Source of the DNA: Ruminiclostridium josui JCM 17888 | GTDB lineage: Bacteria > Bacillota > Clostridia > Acetivibrionales > DSM-1351 | Assembly (NCBI RefSeq): GCF_000526495.1 | Contig: NZ_JAGE01000001.1 | Coordinates: 434,001-498,000 of the forward strand | Reading direction: 5' to 3' | DNA length: 64,000 bases | Shown: in pieces, positions 35,606 through 45,240 of the stretch | How the letters are laid out: each line of letters opens with the position of its first letter | How positions within the stretch are numbered: the stretch's first letter is position 1 | Notes under the pieces: generated by a model | What the model was told of the DNA's origin: nothing | The model's database searches: none | What the model saw: the letters and a program-made list of their open reading frames with translations, nothing else | Position numbers and translations under genes: made by a program

Positions 35606-36843
35606 TATCCTTCACCTCCCGTTATTGAATTAAGTCCTTCAGTAGTGTACTGGACCTTAAATGTGAGGCTCTTACCCGGCGGTGTAGTGGTGGTCCTTAT
35701 ATCAAACTCAAAGTCACCTTCGACTATGCTGCTTACCGGATTGCTTGATTCATTAAATTTGATTTCTGCAAAAAGCATTCTTCCGTCACTCACCAGACTG
35801 TTAAGCCATACTTGAGCATCATTCAAAATTGAGTCTACTCTTGCCCGATTAAGCGGCTGATCAACACTATTCATGTACTGCACCTGAAATGAATTTGTCA
35901 GGTATATCATCATCCTGATATTGCAGTCGAACCTGTCCCGTGGGTCTATCTCCGCAGTATATTTATAGTTACCGTTGTGCGGTCCCCAAAGCACCCAACT
36001 CCCGGCACGATATATTACTGTTGTTATACCCTCACTATTAAGGTCATTCGCCTGTATTTCATCAAAGTTAATTAAAGCTCCATCCCCCAGGATGGTTCCG
36101 GTTATATCGATAGGCTTGTTGGAGGGACTTTCGTAAGGTATACCCTCATTGGCATAATCAGTCTGGCACATCCTGACTACAGTCAATGTTGACAGCCAGA
36201 ACTTTTTATCACCGCTTACCACCCTTGGCCAGCATACTTTTTCAAGTTTTGAGATATATGAATTAGTCTGTTTCCAGTTCTTTGCGGCTAAAATTGTTTT
36301 TGCTGCAGCTGAATCTACGTCAACTGCACATACCGCATCCCAATGGCCATTAATTTTCTGACATTTCTCCAACAATGCAGCCTCTACAGAAGGCTTATGA
36401 CTCCATCCGGGGGCAGCAAGCAAAACGGGAATCATGTTGTACATCTGATAAATAAGGTCAACACATGCAAGGCCTGTTCTCTTGCCGTTTTCGTCGATAC
36501 CACCGATTATATCTGTTTCATCCAGCGGATTCTCCTCCGTGTGGACAATAGGATCGAATACATTAATAACAATAATAGGCCCTATACTTCCTATTTTGTT
36601 TTTAAAATGTGCATACACAGACTCACAAAGAGTGTATTTATCCCAATCATCACTATAGCCTATTTTTGCTTTTGCATCCTCGTAACTGCTTAATAATACA
36701 GGTGTATTAATCGCATTTGCATGGTCAGTCAGCTGTTCTACAGGTGCCGTTCCTATGTATACCGGTAGAGTTCCGGCTCCAGATAACGGTATATCATCCT
36801 GAGTCGGCAGCTGTTTGCCATACACGCCATGATAATATGGCAT
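35605..36843 (-). CDS. Phage tail sheath protein (P2 FI-like)
   Basis: 412 aa. VYGKQLPTQDDIPLSGAGTLPVYIGTAPV at the start, PVLLSSYEDAKAKIGYSDDWDKYTLCESVYAHF, and C-terminal FQVQYMNSVDQPLNRARVDSIL with EGDFEFDIRTTTTPPGKSLTFKVQYT match contractile sheath proteins. Its presence defines a myovirus. A GTG at 36852 is a possible alternative start; AAAAAGGAT lies upstream. Confidence 0.93.
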   Translation of the reverse strand: MPYYHGVYGKQLPTQDDIPLSGAGTLPVYIGTAPVEQLTDHANAINTPVLLSSYEDAKAKIGYSDDWDKYTLCESVYAHFKNKIGSIGPIIVINVFDPIVHTEENPLDETDIIGGIDENGKRTGLACVDLIYQMYNMIPVLLAAPGWSHKPSVEAALLEKCQKINGHWDAVCAVDVDSAAAKTILAAKNWKQTNSYISKLEKVCWPRVVSGDKKFWLSTLTVVRMCQTDYANEGIPYESPSNKPIDITGTILGDGALINFDEIQANDLNSEGITTVIYRAGSWVLWGPHNGNYKYTAEIDPRDRFDCNIRMMIYLTNSFQVQYMNSVDQPLNRARVDSILNDAQVWLNSLVSDGRMLFAEIKFNESSNPVSSIVEGDFEFDIRTTTTPPGKSLTFKVQYTTEGLNSITGGEG

Positions 36844-36859
36844 ATTCTTCACATCCTTT

Positions 36860-37393
36860 TTAAATATATTGGTCTAATAACCCGGGTACATAAGTCATCG
36901 AGGCACATGATATTTTAAATTTCAGCCATCCCATCCAATGCGGATAAGGCTGTTCCTCATACATTCCCCATGTAAAAGGCTGTTGTACGGTAGCTTTCCC
37001 ACCAATTACAGCAGCCTTTGCAAGTTGTTCCCGGGTTAACGTTCTTAAATTGTTTATATCTTTGTACCCCTCAAAATTGGGAATAAGCTTACCCTTTGAA
37101 ACAAGTCCGGGGTTATACGTTACGAAAGTCAACCGAATATCCATACTTGCACTTTTCCCGTCATCCTCGCCATTATCTGTTCCAACAACAATACAAGGTA
37201 TCGCCGGCACATCCTTTATCTGTTCCTCCGGTCTCATGTTTTCCGGAAGCTTTGGAGGAATCCATCCCACATGAACAGACGGATTAACCAGCACATATGA
37301 TTTATCTTCAGTAGGCTTCTGCAGCTTGATTTTTGATGCAACGTTTTCCTGAAGAAATTTCTGAAGTACCTCAAGAATAATATTTTCTGTCAT
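36860..37393 (-). CDS. Tail completion/terminator-position protein
   Basis: 177 aa, with NPSVHVGWIPPKLP and DVPAIPCIVVGTDNGEDDG, and an ending PFTWGMYEEQPYPHWMGWLKFKI. It occupies the slot between the gpZ-like protein and the sheath, where tail terminators lie in related phages. No named family seen. Confidence 0.6.
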   Translation of the reverse strand: MTENIILEVLQKFLQENVASKIKLQKPTEDKSYVLVNPSVHVGWIPPKLPENMRPEEQIKDVPAIPCIVVGTDNGEDDGKSASMDIRLTFVTYNPGLVSKGKLIPNFEGYKDINNLRTLTREQLAKAAVIGGKATVQQPFTWGMYEEQPYPHWMGWLKFKISCASMTYVPGLLDQYI

Positions 37394-37397
37394 ACAG

Positions 37398-38009
37398 TTA
37401 ACCTCTCACCGATTTTTGAAGCTTGGAAAGCCTGAAGTCAACCTCATGCTTTATACGCTCATCCATTTTGTCCTGAGCTATCTTTTGTATGTTTTCTCCT
37501 ACGCTTTGACTTGTAATCATTTGAGGCACTGACAGGGTACGCAAGACTACAATGGGTGTTCTCTCCTGGCCTACACGCATAAAGATGTTTGTTGCACCAT
37601 TTGATTTTTGTAAAAAAGCTTTTGGCGAAACGTTCATTTGCCGCATCGAACCCTTTTTAATCTTAACCTTTACCTGAGCCTTTGCATGTTTTACGCCAAG
37701 TGATCTGGCTATTACTGTTGTCTCCGGTTTATGAGGGAAATGCACCAAGGACAGGGTATGCCCTACAGACTTTAATCCTGCAGATAAATCTCCCTTTTTA
37801 GCCTTGTATTTTTTTATAGTCTTTTTGACATCACCTGTTTTTATTGCATAAACACTTGTAACGAGCTTTCCAAGCCTTGTATTCACATGATCCAATGTTC
37901 TGTTAAGAGCTGATGCAACAGCACCTGCAATTTCCTTTTCAAAATGTTTTGTTCCAATAACAAGCCTTTTTAACTCCTTTGTGTTCACGGTTATATCAAC
38001 ATTTTTCAT
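37398..38009 (-). CDS. Minor tail protein Z-like (head-tail joining)
   Basis: 203 aa. EKEIAGAVASALNRTLDHVNTRLGKLV, then YAIKTGDVKKTIKKYKAKKGDLSAGL and SLVHFPHKPE fit the prophage minor tail protein Z family. ATG 38009 is chosen for GAGG upstream; ATG 38024 would overlap the previous gene. Very basic protein. Confidence 0.75.
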   Translation of the reverse strand: MKNVDITVNTKELKRLVIGTKHFEKEIAGAVASALNRTLDHVNTRLGKLVTSVYAIKTGDVKKTIKKYKAKKGDLSAGLKSVGHTLSLVHFPHKPETTVIARSLGVKHAKAQVKVKIKKGSMRQMNVSPKAFLQKSNGATNIFMRVGQERTPIVVLRTLSVPQMITSQSVGENIQKIAQDKMDERIKHEVDFRLSKLQKSVRG

Positions 38010-38013
38010 TTTC

Positions 38014-38325
38014 TCAACCCTCATTTCCTGATAGAGTAATCAGATACTCCCCGCCATCATTCTTAATATCAATAACAATCATCACAGTATTGTCATACTC
38101 TTGGTACTCATTTATTCTTGGAGGATTACCATAAACTGATGCAGGCACCGAATAAGCAATAGTATCCGAGGCTAACCCCAGATACTTTATATGCTTCTTT
38201 AGTTCTTCACCGTCCAAGGGTACAATAGCTATTGTCCGGCCATTGATTAAATGTTCTTCCCCCAGCTCGGCGGGGTTATAAAAAGTATTCATGTCTGATT
38301 CCAGATAATCCTTAAATCCCGGCAT
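38014..38325 (-). CDS. Head closure / head-tail connector protein
   Basis: 103 aa. MPGFKDYLESDMNTFYNPAELGEEHLINGR followed by a beta domain ending DNTVMIVIDIKNDGGEYLI resembles small head-closure proteins (gpFII/ATP-binding sugar-type) of lambda-like heads. Assigned mainly from position and the N-terminal motif. Confidence 0.65.
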   Translation of the reverse strand: MPGFKDYLESDMNTFYNPAELGEEHLINGRTIAIVPLDGEELKKHIKYLGLASDTIAYSVPASVYGNPPRINEYQEYDNTVMIVIDIKNDGGEYLITLSGNEG

Positions 38326-38328
38326 AGC

Positions 38329-38766
38329 TTACTTTTTTACTCCCTTTTGTTTTTTAGTGTCAGAACCTCCGACATACGCTTCAGCATCAAACTTAATTGA
38401 CACAGTTCCTTCATTCTTAACCGGCTCCAATTCGGGCTGTGCTTCAGGCTGTAGTTCTGGTTCTTCATCTTTCTGTTCTTCCTCAGTATCAATCTCCGGT
38501 TTATTGCCTACGAGTTCATCATTTGTGGGAACGCTGGAAACAATATCGGATACTTTATCACAAGGATCCTCTTTATCTTGGTTGATATCGTCAGGATCCG
38601 TTTCCACTTTCTCATCTTCCTGATGAGCTTTCACCATTCCCCAAGGCTCAGCAACCTTTAAGGATAAAAGAGCAGCCTCATCTTCTTCAGAGAGGCTGCT
38701 AATGATTTGACCAGGCTTAAAACTTTTCCCATTTACTTTTACGGTACCTTTAATAACTTTTATCAT
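38329..38766 (-). CDS. Acidic head-region protein, unknown
   Basis: 145 aa. A 40-residue N-terminal domain (KVNGKSFKPGQIISSLSEEDEAALLSLKVAE) is followed by a long Glu/Asp/Pro-rich disordered stretch (EEEQKDEEPELQPEAQPELEP) and a short basic tail. It lies directly after the capsid gene. The N-terminal unit resembles small domains found in head-region proteins of Firmicute phages. Function unknown. Confidence 0.6.
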   Translation of the reverse strand: MIKVIKGTVKVNGKSFKPGQIISSLSEEDEAALLSLKVAEPWGMVKAHQEDEKVETDPDDINQDKEDPCDKVSDIVSSVPTNDELVGNKPEIDTEEEQKDEEPELQPEAQPELEPVKNEGTVSIKFDAEAYVGGSDTKKQKGVKK

Positions 38767-38778
38767 ATATGGTCCTCC

Positions 38779-39843
38779 TTATAGCACCTTCATAGTTACC
38801 CAAGATGATACATCATAAGGCTTTGGTATCGGCCTTGATGCAAGTCTGTACTTCATAGTATCGTTACCAATGTTGGCTATAATTTTTGGTATTCTGGTAC
38901 CTTCATACGTATGGTATCTCTCATCCTTTTCCAATTGGGTTATAGCTGCATACTCCATGGAACCAAGACTTGAAGGCAGAATGGATATCCTATCAACAGG
39001 AAAGATTGGTTTTACTGTATTGTCATAATCGAGAAACCATGCGTAATATACCCATAGTTCAAGTCCCATTTCTGGCAAGTTTCCGATGTATTTTAATCCA
39101 TTTCCGTTTTGTGTCCTCAACTCAGGCTTGAACATTCCAATATCAAGCATCCTGTTATCAAGCATCTTCATAAACTTATCATCTTTTCTCAATTGAGCCC
39201 AGGCACTTTGTCCTAATATTCCGTAAGCTGGATTATATCCTGATTTTAAAACTATCTCTGTTGCTCCCTCAAGTGTCTCATACTTGGATTTTGCTGTAGT
39301 TTGATCCCATTTATCCTCTCCGGAAAGATAAATAAGATTTTCGGCTGGTAGCTGGTAATTGATATCATCATCAACGTAATTATTCAAATTATCGTCTATG
39401 TATCCCCTTACTCTTATTTCCCCATTTGCTATTAGTTCAGCACACATAACCTCCTCTCTTCTTGTTATAGAATCATCAAGCTCTCTGACGTCTTGCTCTA
39501 TAAAGTGGTCCTGTCTTTCTTCAGGGGTCATTGCCGAATGCACAGTTTCTCCCATGGAACGTGGTTCTAAAACTTCCGGGCTTAGCACCCTCTCAGGCGC
39601 AATTCTTGGCGGACTGTATGTCTTTGTTTCAAAACCTTTTCTCCCCATATTGATACCGCCAACCCTTTGTGCAACGAAGGGAGCTACCATATAGCTTCCT
39701 TTTCTAAAGTCCATATCAATCTTATCTGTTGGATAAGTATTAACCGTAGGGAAAAAAGTGTCTCTGAAAAAAGTAGTCACCGGCATATTTTTTTCAAATG
39801 ACGGTGACATGCTTCTTGGTGTATTATTGTCTATTAAAGCCAT
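38779..39843 (-). CDS. Major capsid protein (lambda gpE family)
   Basis: 354 aa. FFRDTFFPTVNTYPTDKIDMDFRKGSYMVAPFV and GFETKTYSPPRIAPERVLSPEVL, then RREEVMCAELIANGEI are hallmark segments of the Phage_cap_E family (HK97 fold). Downstream of the decoration protein, as in lambda (D-E order). Confidence 0.93.
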   Translation of the reverse strand: MALIDNNTPRSMSPSFEKNMPVTTFFRDTFFPTVNTYPTDKIDMDFRKGSYMVAPFVAQRVGGINMGRKGFETKTYSPPRIAPERVLSPEVLEPRSMGETVHSAMTPEERQDHFIEQDVRELDDSITRREEVMCAELIANGEIRVRGYIDDNLNNYVDDDINYQLPAENLIYLSGEDKWDQTTAKSKYETLEGATEIVLKSGYNPAYGILGQSAWAQLRKDDKFMKMLDNRMLDIGMFKPELRTQNGNGLKYIGNLPEMGLELWVYYAWFLDYDNTVKPIFPVDRISILPSSLGSMEYAAITQLEKDERYHTYEGTRIPKIIANIGNDTMKYRLASRPIPKPYDVSSWVTMKVL

Positions 39844-39859
39844 TACTGATCATCTCCTT

Positions 39860-40225
39860 TTATAATTCATCTTTCAGAAATATTCCGGCATTCCTTAACT
39901 CATCTTCGTGGTCTTCAGCTGTGCTTAGTCCCCCGAATTTGAGTGCTCCCCTGTTAAACAGGCCTGTCTTGTAGCAAACAGCCATAACGTCAGAATCTGT
40001 TGTATCCACATCCTGAATAACAACATATTTTGCAACCTGGCTCCCATCGGTATTAGCCTTGTCTGTTACCTTCCCTTTACCAGTAGTAGAAACTTTTCCG
40101 ATAACAGTTCCTCTTTTGACAACTCCCTGGCCTGCAGCCAGAGTAACACCGGTTGTTAATAATTCAATCTCAGTTCCTGCAATGAGATTATCATAAGTTA
40201 CTGATCCTAAAACTTCATAACCCAT
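39860..40225 (-). CDS. Head decoration protein (lambda gpD-like)
   Basis: 121 aa. LAAGQGVVKRGTVIGKVSTTGKGKVTDK, YVVIQDVDTTDSDVMAVCYKTGLFNRGAL match the small trimeric decoration proteins that stabilize the expanded head. Sits between protease and capsid genes with one-base overlap. Confidence 0.85.
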   Translation of the reverse strand: MGYEVLGSVTYDNLIAGTEIELLTTGVTLAAGQGVVKRGTVIGKVSTTGKGKVTDKANTDGSQVAKYVVIQDVDTTDSDVMAVCYKTGLFNRGALKFGGLSTAEDHEDELRNAGIFLKDEL

Positions 40226-41418
40226 TATGTATTCACTCCTCTCCTACGAGCATCAAAATTAGCCGCAATATTCATTAATTTGTCTTTTGTTGTCTTAGGC
40301 TTCGGATCACTACCTTCAGCGGAAGCTGCAGGTACTTCTCCGGTTCCTGAAGCCTGTGCATCTTTTTTTGCATTTTCAAGGTACTGCTGTCCTTTCTGAC
40401 CATCAGACTGTAGTGCTTTAAATGCTAGTTCCTTTGCATCCACAGGCTCAGTAAACTTTGCCTTATCGACCAGCTCCGGATCGATATTTGCAGATATTTT
40501 TTCAATATCCTGAATCCTTTGCCTTTCTGCCTCTGCTCCTGCAGCTCTGGCTGCATCCTCAATTTGTTTGACCAAATCAGGACAGGTATTTCTCAGTTCC
40601 TCAACTGTTTTTGGAATCATGAAATCATCCCCCTTGTTGTTAATTTCTTTATTTGCATCAGGCTGCTGCGAAGCTTGGGCCTGTTGTGCACTTGACTTTC
40701 TGTTTGCCAGATCCATTTTATTCAGTTCAAAAAATTCTTTAAATGATGCATTTGCAGCATTTTGTATAGCCATTACCTGACTGAATCTAAGATTAAGGAG
40801 ATTGTCGACTTCCGTAACATCGGGACTATCATCGGAATAAAGCATGCCGGTTGCGAATCCTTCTTTTACCGCTGTCTTTGCACTCATATAGGTTTCATCA
40901 TCCATCATTTGTGATATCTTCGCTCTTGACCTCTTTGTACTAAGCTGATATGCATTTATTATTGTTTCCTTTACTTCGTCAAGCACGTCTGCCGTTTTTC
41001 TCAAATCAGAAGCATATCCATATACTTCAGTGAGTGGATTGTGCATCATATGTATTGCCACCGGTGACATTAACCGTTCATCACCCGCTGCAAAAATAAC
41101 GGTTGCTGCACTCATAACCTTGCTGTCAGCCTTTGTTGTAACTTTTGCACCTGTCTTTTTATGCTCCATCAATGAGTTATATATACCGGCAGCGGCGAAC
41201 ACACTTCCTCCATAGCTATCAATCCACACTGTTATGTTTTTGCCTTTATATTGATTGAGTTCTTCTTTAAATGCATTTGGTGATGTTGCCGGAATCTGAA
41301 ACCATTCATACAACCAAGCATAATCATTGTCAATGATTTCACCTTCAATCCTCAGCTCAATATCCTCTGTATTGGTTTCACCATTCGTATTTACAATAAA
41401 GTTCCAAAATCTAGCCAT
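40225..41418 (-). CDS. Head maturation protease, ClpP-like, with scaffold-like C-terminus
   Basis: 397 aa. N-terminal ClpP-type serine protease: IDSYGGSVFAAAGIYNSL carries the oxyanion Gly region, SAATVIFAAGDERLMSP the serine, and AIHMMHNPLT the histidine. A helical Ala/Gln/Lys-rich C-terminus (from about 240, starting QQAQASQQPD) resembles a scaffold, as in lambda gpC/Nu3. Overlaps the portal gene by 8 nt. An internal ATG near 40622 (MIPKTVEELRN) with a GGGGGAT site could give a separate scaffold, as Nu3 does. Confidence 0.88.
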   Translation of the reverse strand: MARFWNFIVNTNGETNTEDIELRIEGEIIDNDYAWLYEWFQIPATSPNAFKEELNQYKGKNITVWIDSYGGSVFAAAGIYNSLMEHKKTGAKVTTKADSKVMSAATVIFAAGDERLMSPVAIHMMHNPLTEVYGYASDLRKTADVLDEVKETIINAYQLSTKRSRAKISQMMDDETYMSAKTAVKEGFATGMLYSDDSPDVTEVDNLLNLRFSQVMAIQNAANASFKEFFELNKMDLANRKSSAQQAQASQQPDANKEINNKGDDFMIPKTVEELRNTCPDLVKQIEDAARAAGAEAERQRIQDIEKISANIDPELVDKAKFTEPVDAKELAFKALQSDGQKGQQYLENAKKDAQASGTGEVPAASAEGSDPKPKTTKDKLMNIAANFDARRRGVNT

Positions 41419-43051
41419 TTGTATCAGCTCCCTCAGAATTTGTTTTATTCATTTGGTTATTTGCCGGAAATGCTTTTTGCTTCAGTTCATTTTCCCTGGC
41501 AACTTGTACAATATTCTTGTCCCAGTCACCGCCTGTAAGTTCTATAGTCTCCCTTTCGCGAGTAGAGTAACCCTCTTGTACCCTGAGAGTTGCTGCCTGT
41601 ACCTCTTTTACAGGATCAATCTGCCCCGGTGATGGACCATTCCAATCAGCTTTACACCAAGCCTTTTTCTTTGCGGGATCATTGAAAAAGCCTGGAGCAT
41701 TAATCCTCCCTCTTGCAACTGCTTCAGATAACCACAATTCATAAACCGGCTGGCAAAAATCATTAGCAAACCATGTTCTCCTCATCCTGAAAGCTTTCCA
41801 TGCCTCAAGTAACGCTGCCCTTGATGCAGAATAACTGGCCATAAATGATTTGATAAGTAATTCATACGGTATTTCAAGTGCTGCACCAGTGTATTTAGCC
41901 ATAGCAGAAACAAAAGCATCAAATTGTGCCGTTGGCTGTTTGGGTTCCCCGAACTCAACATCCTCTCCAGGTCTCAAAACGTTTATCGTACCTGCACCAA
42001 GTTCATAGCTTACTTCATTGTCAGAATCATCCTCGACCTGTTCCTCCCTTGGTACAGTACTACCAAAGAGACCATCTCCCCCGGGTACTTCAGATTTAAT
42101 GAATGCAGTAAAAAACGACTGCACAACCGCAGCCGTTAATGTCGCTTCCGTATATCTAGTTATTTGCTTGAGGCACTCAATAACCGGTGCCAAATATGGA
42201 ACTCCTCTATACTGTTCACATCGTTCCTGCTCCATCAGGTGCAAGATGTTAGGATTTCCCGTTTTCTCCCCAAAGGCTTCTACTCGGGTCCAGTCTTTTG
42301 TTATTCCCTTAAAATTGCTATTTGGATATTGATTACATACCCAATAAGCAACAACTGCTCCTGAAGCCTTATCAACTTCAACCCCGTTGTAAATCGGATT
42401 TTTGTTGTTAGTATTTACCCCAAGTACATTAACTCTTGACGGTAAAAAGCTTGCAGCCCTATATACAGCATTGGGAGTACAAACACGGTCAGACTCAATC
42501 AAATGTATTCTCAAACTATATGGCATCCAGTTGCTTGGGGCATCTTGCTTTATTAAACCAAACCCGTCACCGTTCATGAGCCAGCTCATTAATGCAAGTT
42601 GCTGAAGTTCATAGAAATTGTTAAGCCTAAGGGTATCACACCATACAGACTCTGCCCAAAGTCCAAATTCCCGTTCGGTATTCATTTCCCACTTATCAGC
42701 TTGCTCTCTGGTTATTCCCAAGTATTCAAAATCAATCCTAGCCTTTAGCTTTAATCCGGAGCCGACAACATTTGTCCTGTTGGTTTTAATAGCAGAAGTG
42801 GCAAGTGGAGCAGACATATATAAGTCTCTGGATCGCTGTCTTAAAGTATCAAGATTTTTATCTATATCCTCCTGGGGGCTCTTACTTTTTGCAGTCCATC
42901 CCTTCATAGACTTTTTAGTCCGGCTTGCACCACTTTCCGAGTATCCTGAATTAGCAAATGTTCTGACTGCATCCTCTTGAAGCCTAGCCATAGACCTTTT
43001 TAATCCTGAATGTGGACTGAAATAATTTATTATTTTGTCAACTGTATTCAA
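41411..43051 (-). CDS. Portal protein (lambda gpB family)
   Basis: About 546 aa. YSESGASRTKKSMKGW, LRQRSRDLYMSAPLATSAIKTNRTNVVGSGLKLKA, DGFGLIKQD and IHLIESDRVCTPN match lambda-type portals. The C-terminus is rich in Lys/Asn and disordered. The start is uncertain: TTG 43051 has AGGGGG about 10 nt upstream, whereas GTG 43063 abuts it. Confidence 0.92.
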   Translation of the reverse strand: MNTVDKIINYFSPHSGLKRSMARLQEDAVRTFANSGYSESGASRTKKSMKGWTAKSKSPQEDIDKNLDTLRQRSRDLYMSAPLATSAIKTNRTNVVGSGLKLKARIDFEYLGITREQADKWEMNTEREFGLWAESVWCDTLRLNNFYELQQLALMSWLMNGDGFGLIKQDAPSNWMPYSLRIHLIESDRVCTPNAVYRAASFLPSRVNVLGVNTNNKNPIYNGVEVDKASGAVVAYWVCNQYPNSNFKGITKDWTRVEAFGEKTGNPNILHLMEQERCEQYRGVPYLAPVIECLKQITRYTEATLTAAVVQSFFTAFIKSEVPGGDGLFGSTVPREEQVEDDSDNEVSYELGAGTINVLRPGEDVEFGEPKQPTAQFDAFVSAMAKYTGAALEIPYELLIKSFMASYSASRAALLEAWKAFRMRRTWFANDFCQPVYELWLSEAVARGRINAPGFFNDPAKKKAWCKADWNGPSPGQIDPVKEVQAATLRVQEGYSTRERETIELTGGDWDKNIVQVARENELKQKAFPANNQMNKTNSEGADTNG

Positions 43052-43071
43052 GTATGTGTTCACCCCCTATC

Positions 43072-43308
43072 TTATAAATCTCTCAGAGTAATCCGGAAGG
43101 CTTTTCTCCTCCCCCTGATTTTACGGAGGGCCTCCAGCTCCTCAACCTCTCTTTTCCACATCTGTATTTCTTCTCTGATCTGGTACAAGTTTGCTCTGTC
43201 AAGCCTCCTACCGTTTATTTGATATGACTGACCTGTAGCAACAGCGGCTTCAGCATCAAGCCACATCTTCAACCTTGCCCTTGCTTCCTCTAAAGTCCAA
43301 GCCGGCAT
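43072..43308 (-). CDS. gpW-position head-tail connector (DUF6148-like)
   Basis: 78 aa. TLEEARARLKMWLDAEAAVATGQSYQINGRRLDRANLYQIREEIQMWKREVEELE is a helical small protein that lies between terminase and portal, the place of gpW in lambda-like phages. RRLTRANL-type motif is typical of this group. Confidence 0.8.
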   Translation of the reverse strand: MPAWTLEEARARLKMWLDAEAAVATGQSYQINGRRLDRANLYQIREEIQMWKREVEELEALRKIRGRRKAFRITLRDL

Positions 43309-43326
43309 TGAGTACCCCTCCTTTTA

Positions 43327-45240
43327 TTAAATATCTATTCCCTTTTTAACACAGCCCGCCTTCCGCTTTTTGGTTCCAGTAGCTGTTTTCTTAGGCTTAT
43401 CTGTCTGGACATTTAAGGTCTCGTTATGTTTTGCCTCAAGTAGATTAAAGTCCACATTCAGGAGCTTTAATGCAGCATAAGCATAATTCCTCATATCAAG
43501 AGGCTCGTTCCGGGCATTTTCATTTATCTTTTGCCATTGAGGTACCGTCCTGCCTTTTTGTTTGATATATACAATCTTTTCAGATATAAGGCCCTTAAAG
43601 TAAACTTGATCATAGCCTTTGTCATCGTTATCAGGAAAATGGCAGTAACCGTCTCCCTTATCCTTTATTTTCAGGCTTGACATTATTTTTGATTTTCCGG
43701 AATCTACACCGAGAATAATCAGGACACAATTTTCTTTATCTCTGTTTACTGTCTTTGCCTTTTTCTTATTTTTACTACTGTCAGGCTTTGTCCTTGTAAC
43801 TTTATATACCAAAGGATATCCGGGACCACCCATACCTTTTATTGCAAATATAAATTTCCCTTGTGACTGCTTCTTCTTGCAGTACTTATATACCGCCGAG
43901 GTACTGTGTCCACCTGAATCAATAAAGGTACAGGCAATATGCCTTGACAAGTCATTTGAAAAACTGAACTGTCTCTCCAGCACTTCATCAAGCTTATTCC
44001 AAGTTACATCAAGCTCCGGATCCGAAAGAATAAACCCTCTGAGTATCCCCCAGCTTTCCTCTCCTTTTCCCCAGCCGACAATTTCATATTCAAGACGGTC
44101 TCCCTGGACATCGACTCCGCAGGTCAATATCAGTACTCCATGAGGGATATCTGCCTCATATGTTTCACGGCGTTTCAGCAGAATATCCTCGGTTTCTATC
44201 TCACCCTTATCCTCAAAAGAAATACCTAATACTGTATTTGTAAAAACTTTATACAAATCAGCATCATGTTTGGACTGCAGATAATTAATTATTATTTCTT
44301 CCCAGGTCCACCATGGAGAAACAAAAGCATTAAGGTGAAAGCTTCTTGTTCCTTTAGCCAGTGGATTATCGGCAATCCATGCCCCCGGCTGATTTCCCCA
44401 AGTATATTCATTAAAGGATTCAAAGCAACATGGACACTGAAAAGTAATGTCCCATACAGTGTAATTTCCATGCTCATCTTTCTCATATTGGTACTTAACA
44501 CCTTGGATATTTATATATACAAATGCCCCACAGTGGGGGCATTCTTTTTTCCATTTTTCCCGGGTACCTTTCAGGTACTCCTCTTCAATTCTTGAGGCTC
44601 CCTTGATAGTTGGAGTGGATACCTTTATTTTTTTCCTATTAGAAAATGTAATTGTTCTTTTTTCCGATAATGCAAGTGGGTCACCTTCCTTGCCGGCACT
44701 GGCCGGGAACCCGTCAATTTCATCAGCAATCACTACTTGGATTGGTTTGGAGGCCAACCCCCTTGGACTATTAGCACCTACAAGAACAAGCAATCCTCCC
44801 GGGAAGCTCTTTGATAATATGGTGTTGTTGCTATCCCTGCTTTTTGCATCGGATATTTTTTCTGCTAGAGCCTTTGTATCCCTTATCAATGGAGCTAGCC
44901 GTCTTTTCGAATAATCCTCTGCAAGCTCTAAAGTAGGTTCAATCAAAAGAATTGGGCAAGGATCAATGTCAACATAGTATCCGATAATGTTATTTATAAT
45001 CTCGTTCTTACCAATCTGGCTGCAGGACATGACAACAATGTCTTCAATCTCAGGATCATTGACAGCATCCATTATTTCTATTTGGTATGGAGCTGTGTCA
45101 TTTCTCCATTTACCGGGAGCCGAGGATGATTCTTTACTAAGTACCCGATTTTCTTCCGCCCACTGGCTTACTTTTATGTCGGGTGCCGGGGCAAAGGATT
45201 TCAAAGTATCTTGAAATAAAGCTACTGTTTTATCATCCAC
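43327..45240 (-). CDS. terL: Terminase large subunit (lambda gpA family)
   Basis: 637 aa. WAEENRVLSKESSSAPGKWRNDTAPYQIEIMDAVND and the ATPase segment MSCSQIGKNEIINNIIGYY (Walker A-like) are followed by VVIADEIDGFP (Walker B). The C-terminal nuclease has ILTCGVDVQGDRLEYEIVGWG and TFIDSGGHSTSAVYKYC. Packages DNA into proheads; lambda-type enzymes cut at cos. Overlaps the small subunit by 8 nt. Confidence 0.93.
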   Translation of the reverse strand: MDDKTVALFQDTLKSFAPAPDIKVSQWAEENRVLSKESSSAPGKWRNDTAPYQIEIMDAVNDPEIEDIVVMSCSQIGKNEIINNIIGYYVDIDPCPILLIEPTLELAEDYSKRRLAPLIRDTKALAEKISDAKSRDSNNTILSKSFPGGLLVLVGANSPRGLASKPIQVVIADEIDGFPASAGKEGDPLALSEKRTITFSNRKKIKVSTPTIKGASRIEEEYLKGTREKWKKECPHCGAFVYINIQGVKYQYEKDEHGNYTVWDITFQCPCCFESFNEYTWGNQPGAWIADNPLAKGTRSFHLNAFVSPWWTWEEIIINYLQSKHDADLYKVFTNTVLGISFEDKGEIETEDILLKRRETYEADIPHGVLILTCGVDVQGDRLEYEIVGWGKGEESWGILRGFILSDPELDVTWNKLDEVLERQFSFSNDLSRHIACTFIDSGGHSTSAVYKYCKKKQSQGKFIFAIKGMGGPGYPLVYKVTRTKPDSSKNKKKAKTVNRDKENCVLIILGVDSGKSKIMSSLKIKDKGDGYCHFPDNDDKGYDQVYFKGLISEKIVYIKQKGRTVPQWQKINENARNEPLDMRNYAYAALKLLNVDFNLLEAKHNETLNVQTDKPKKTATGTKKRKAGCVKKGIDI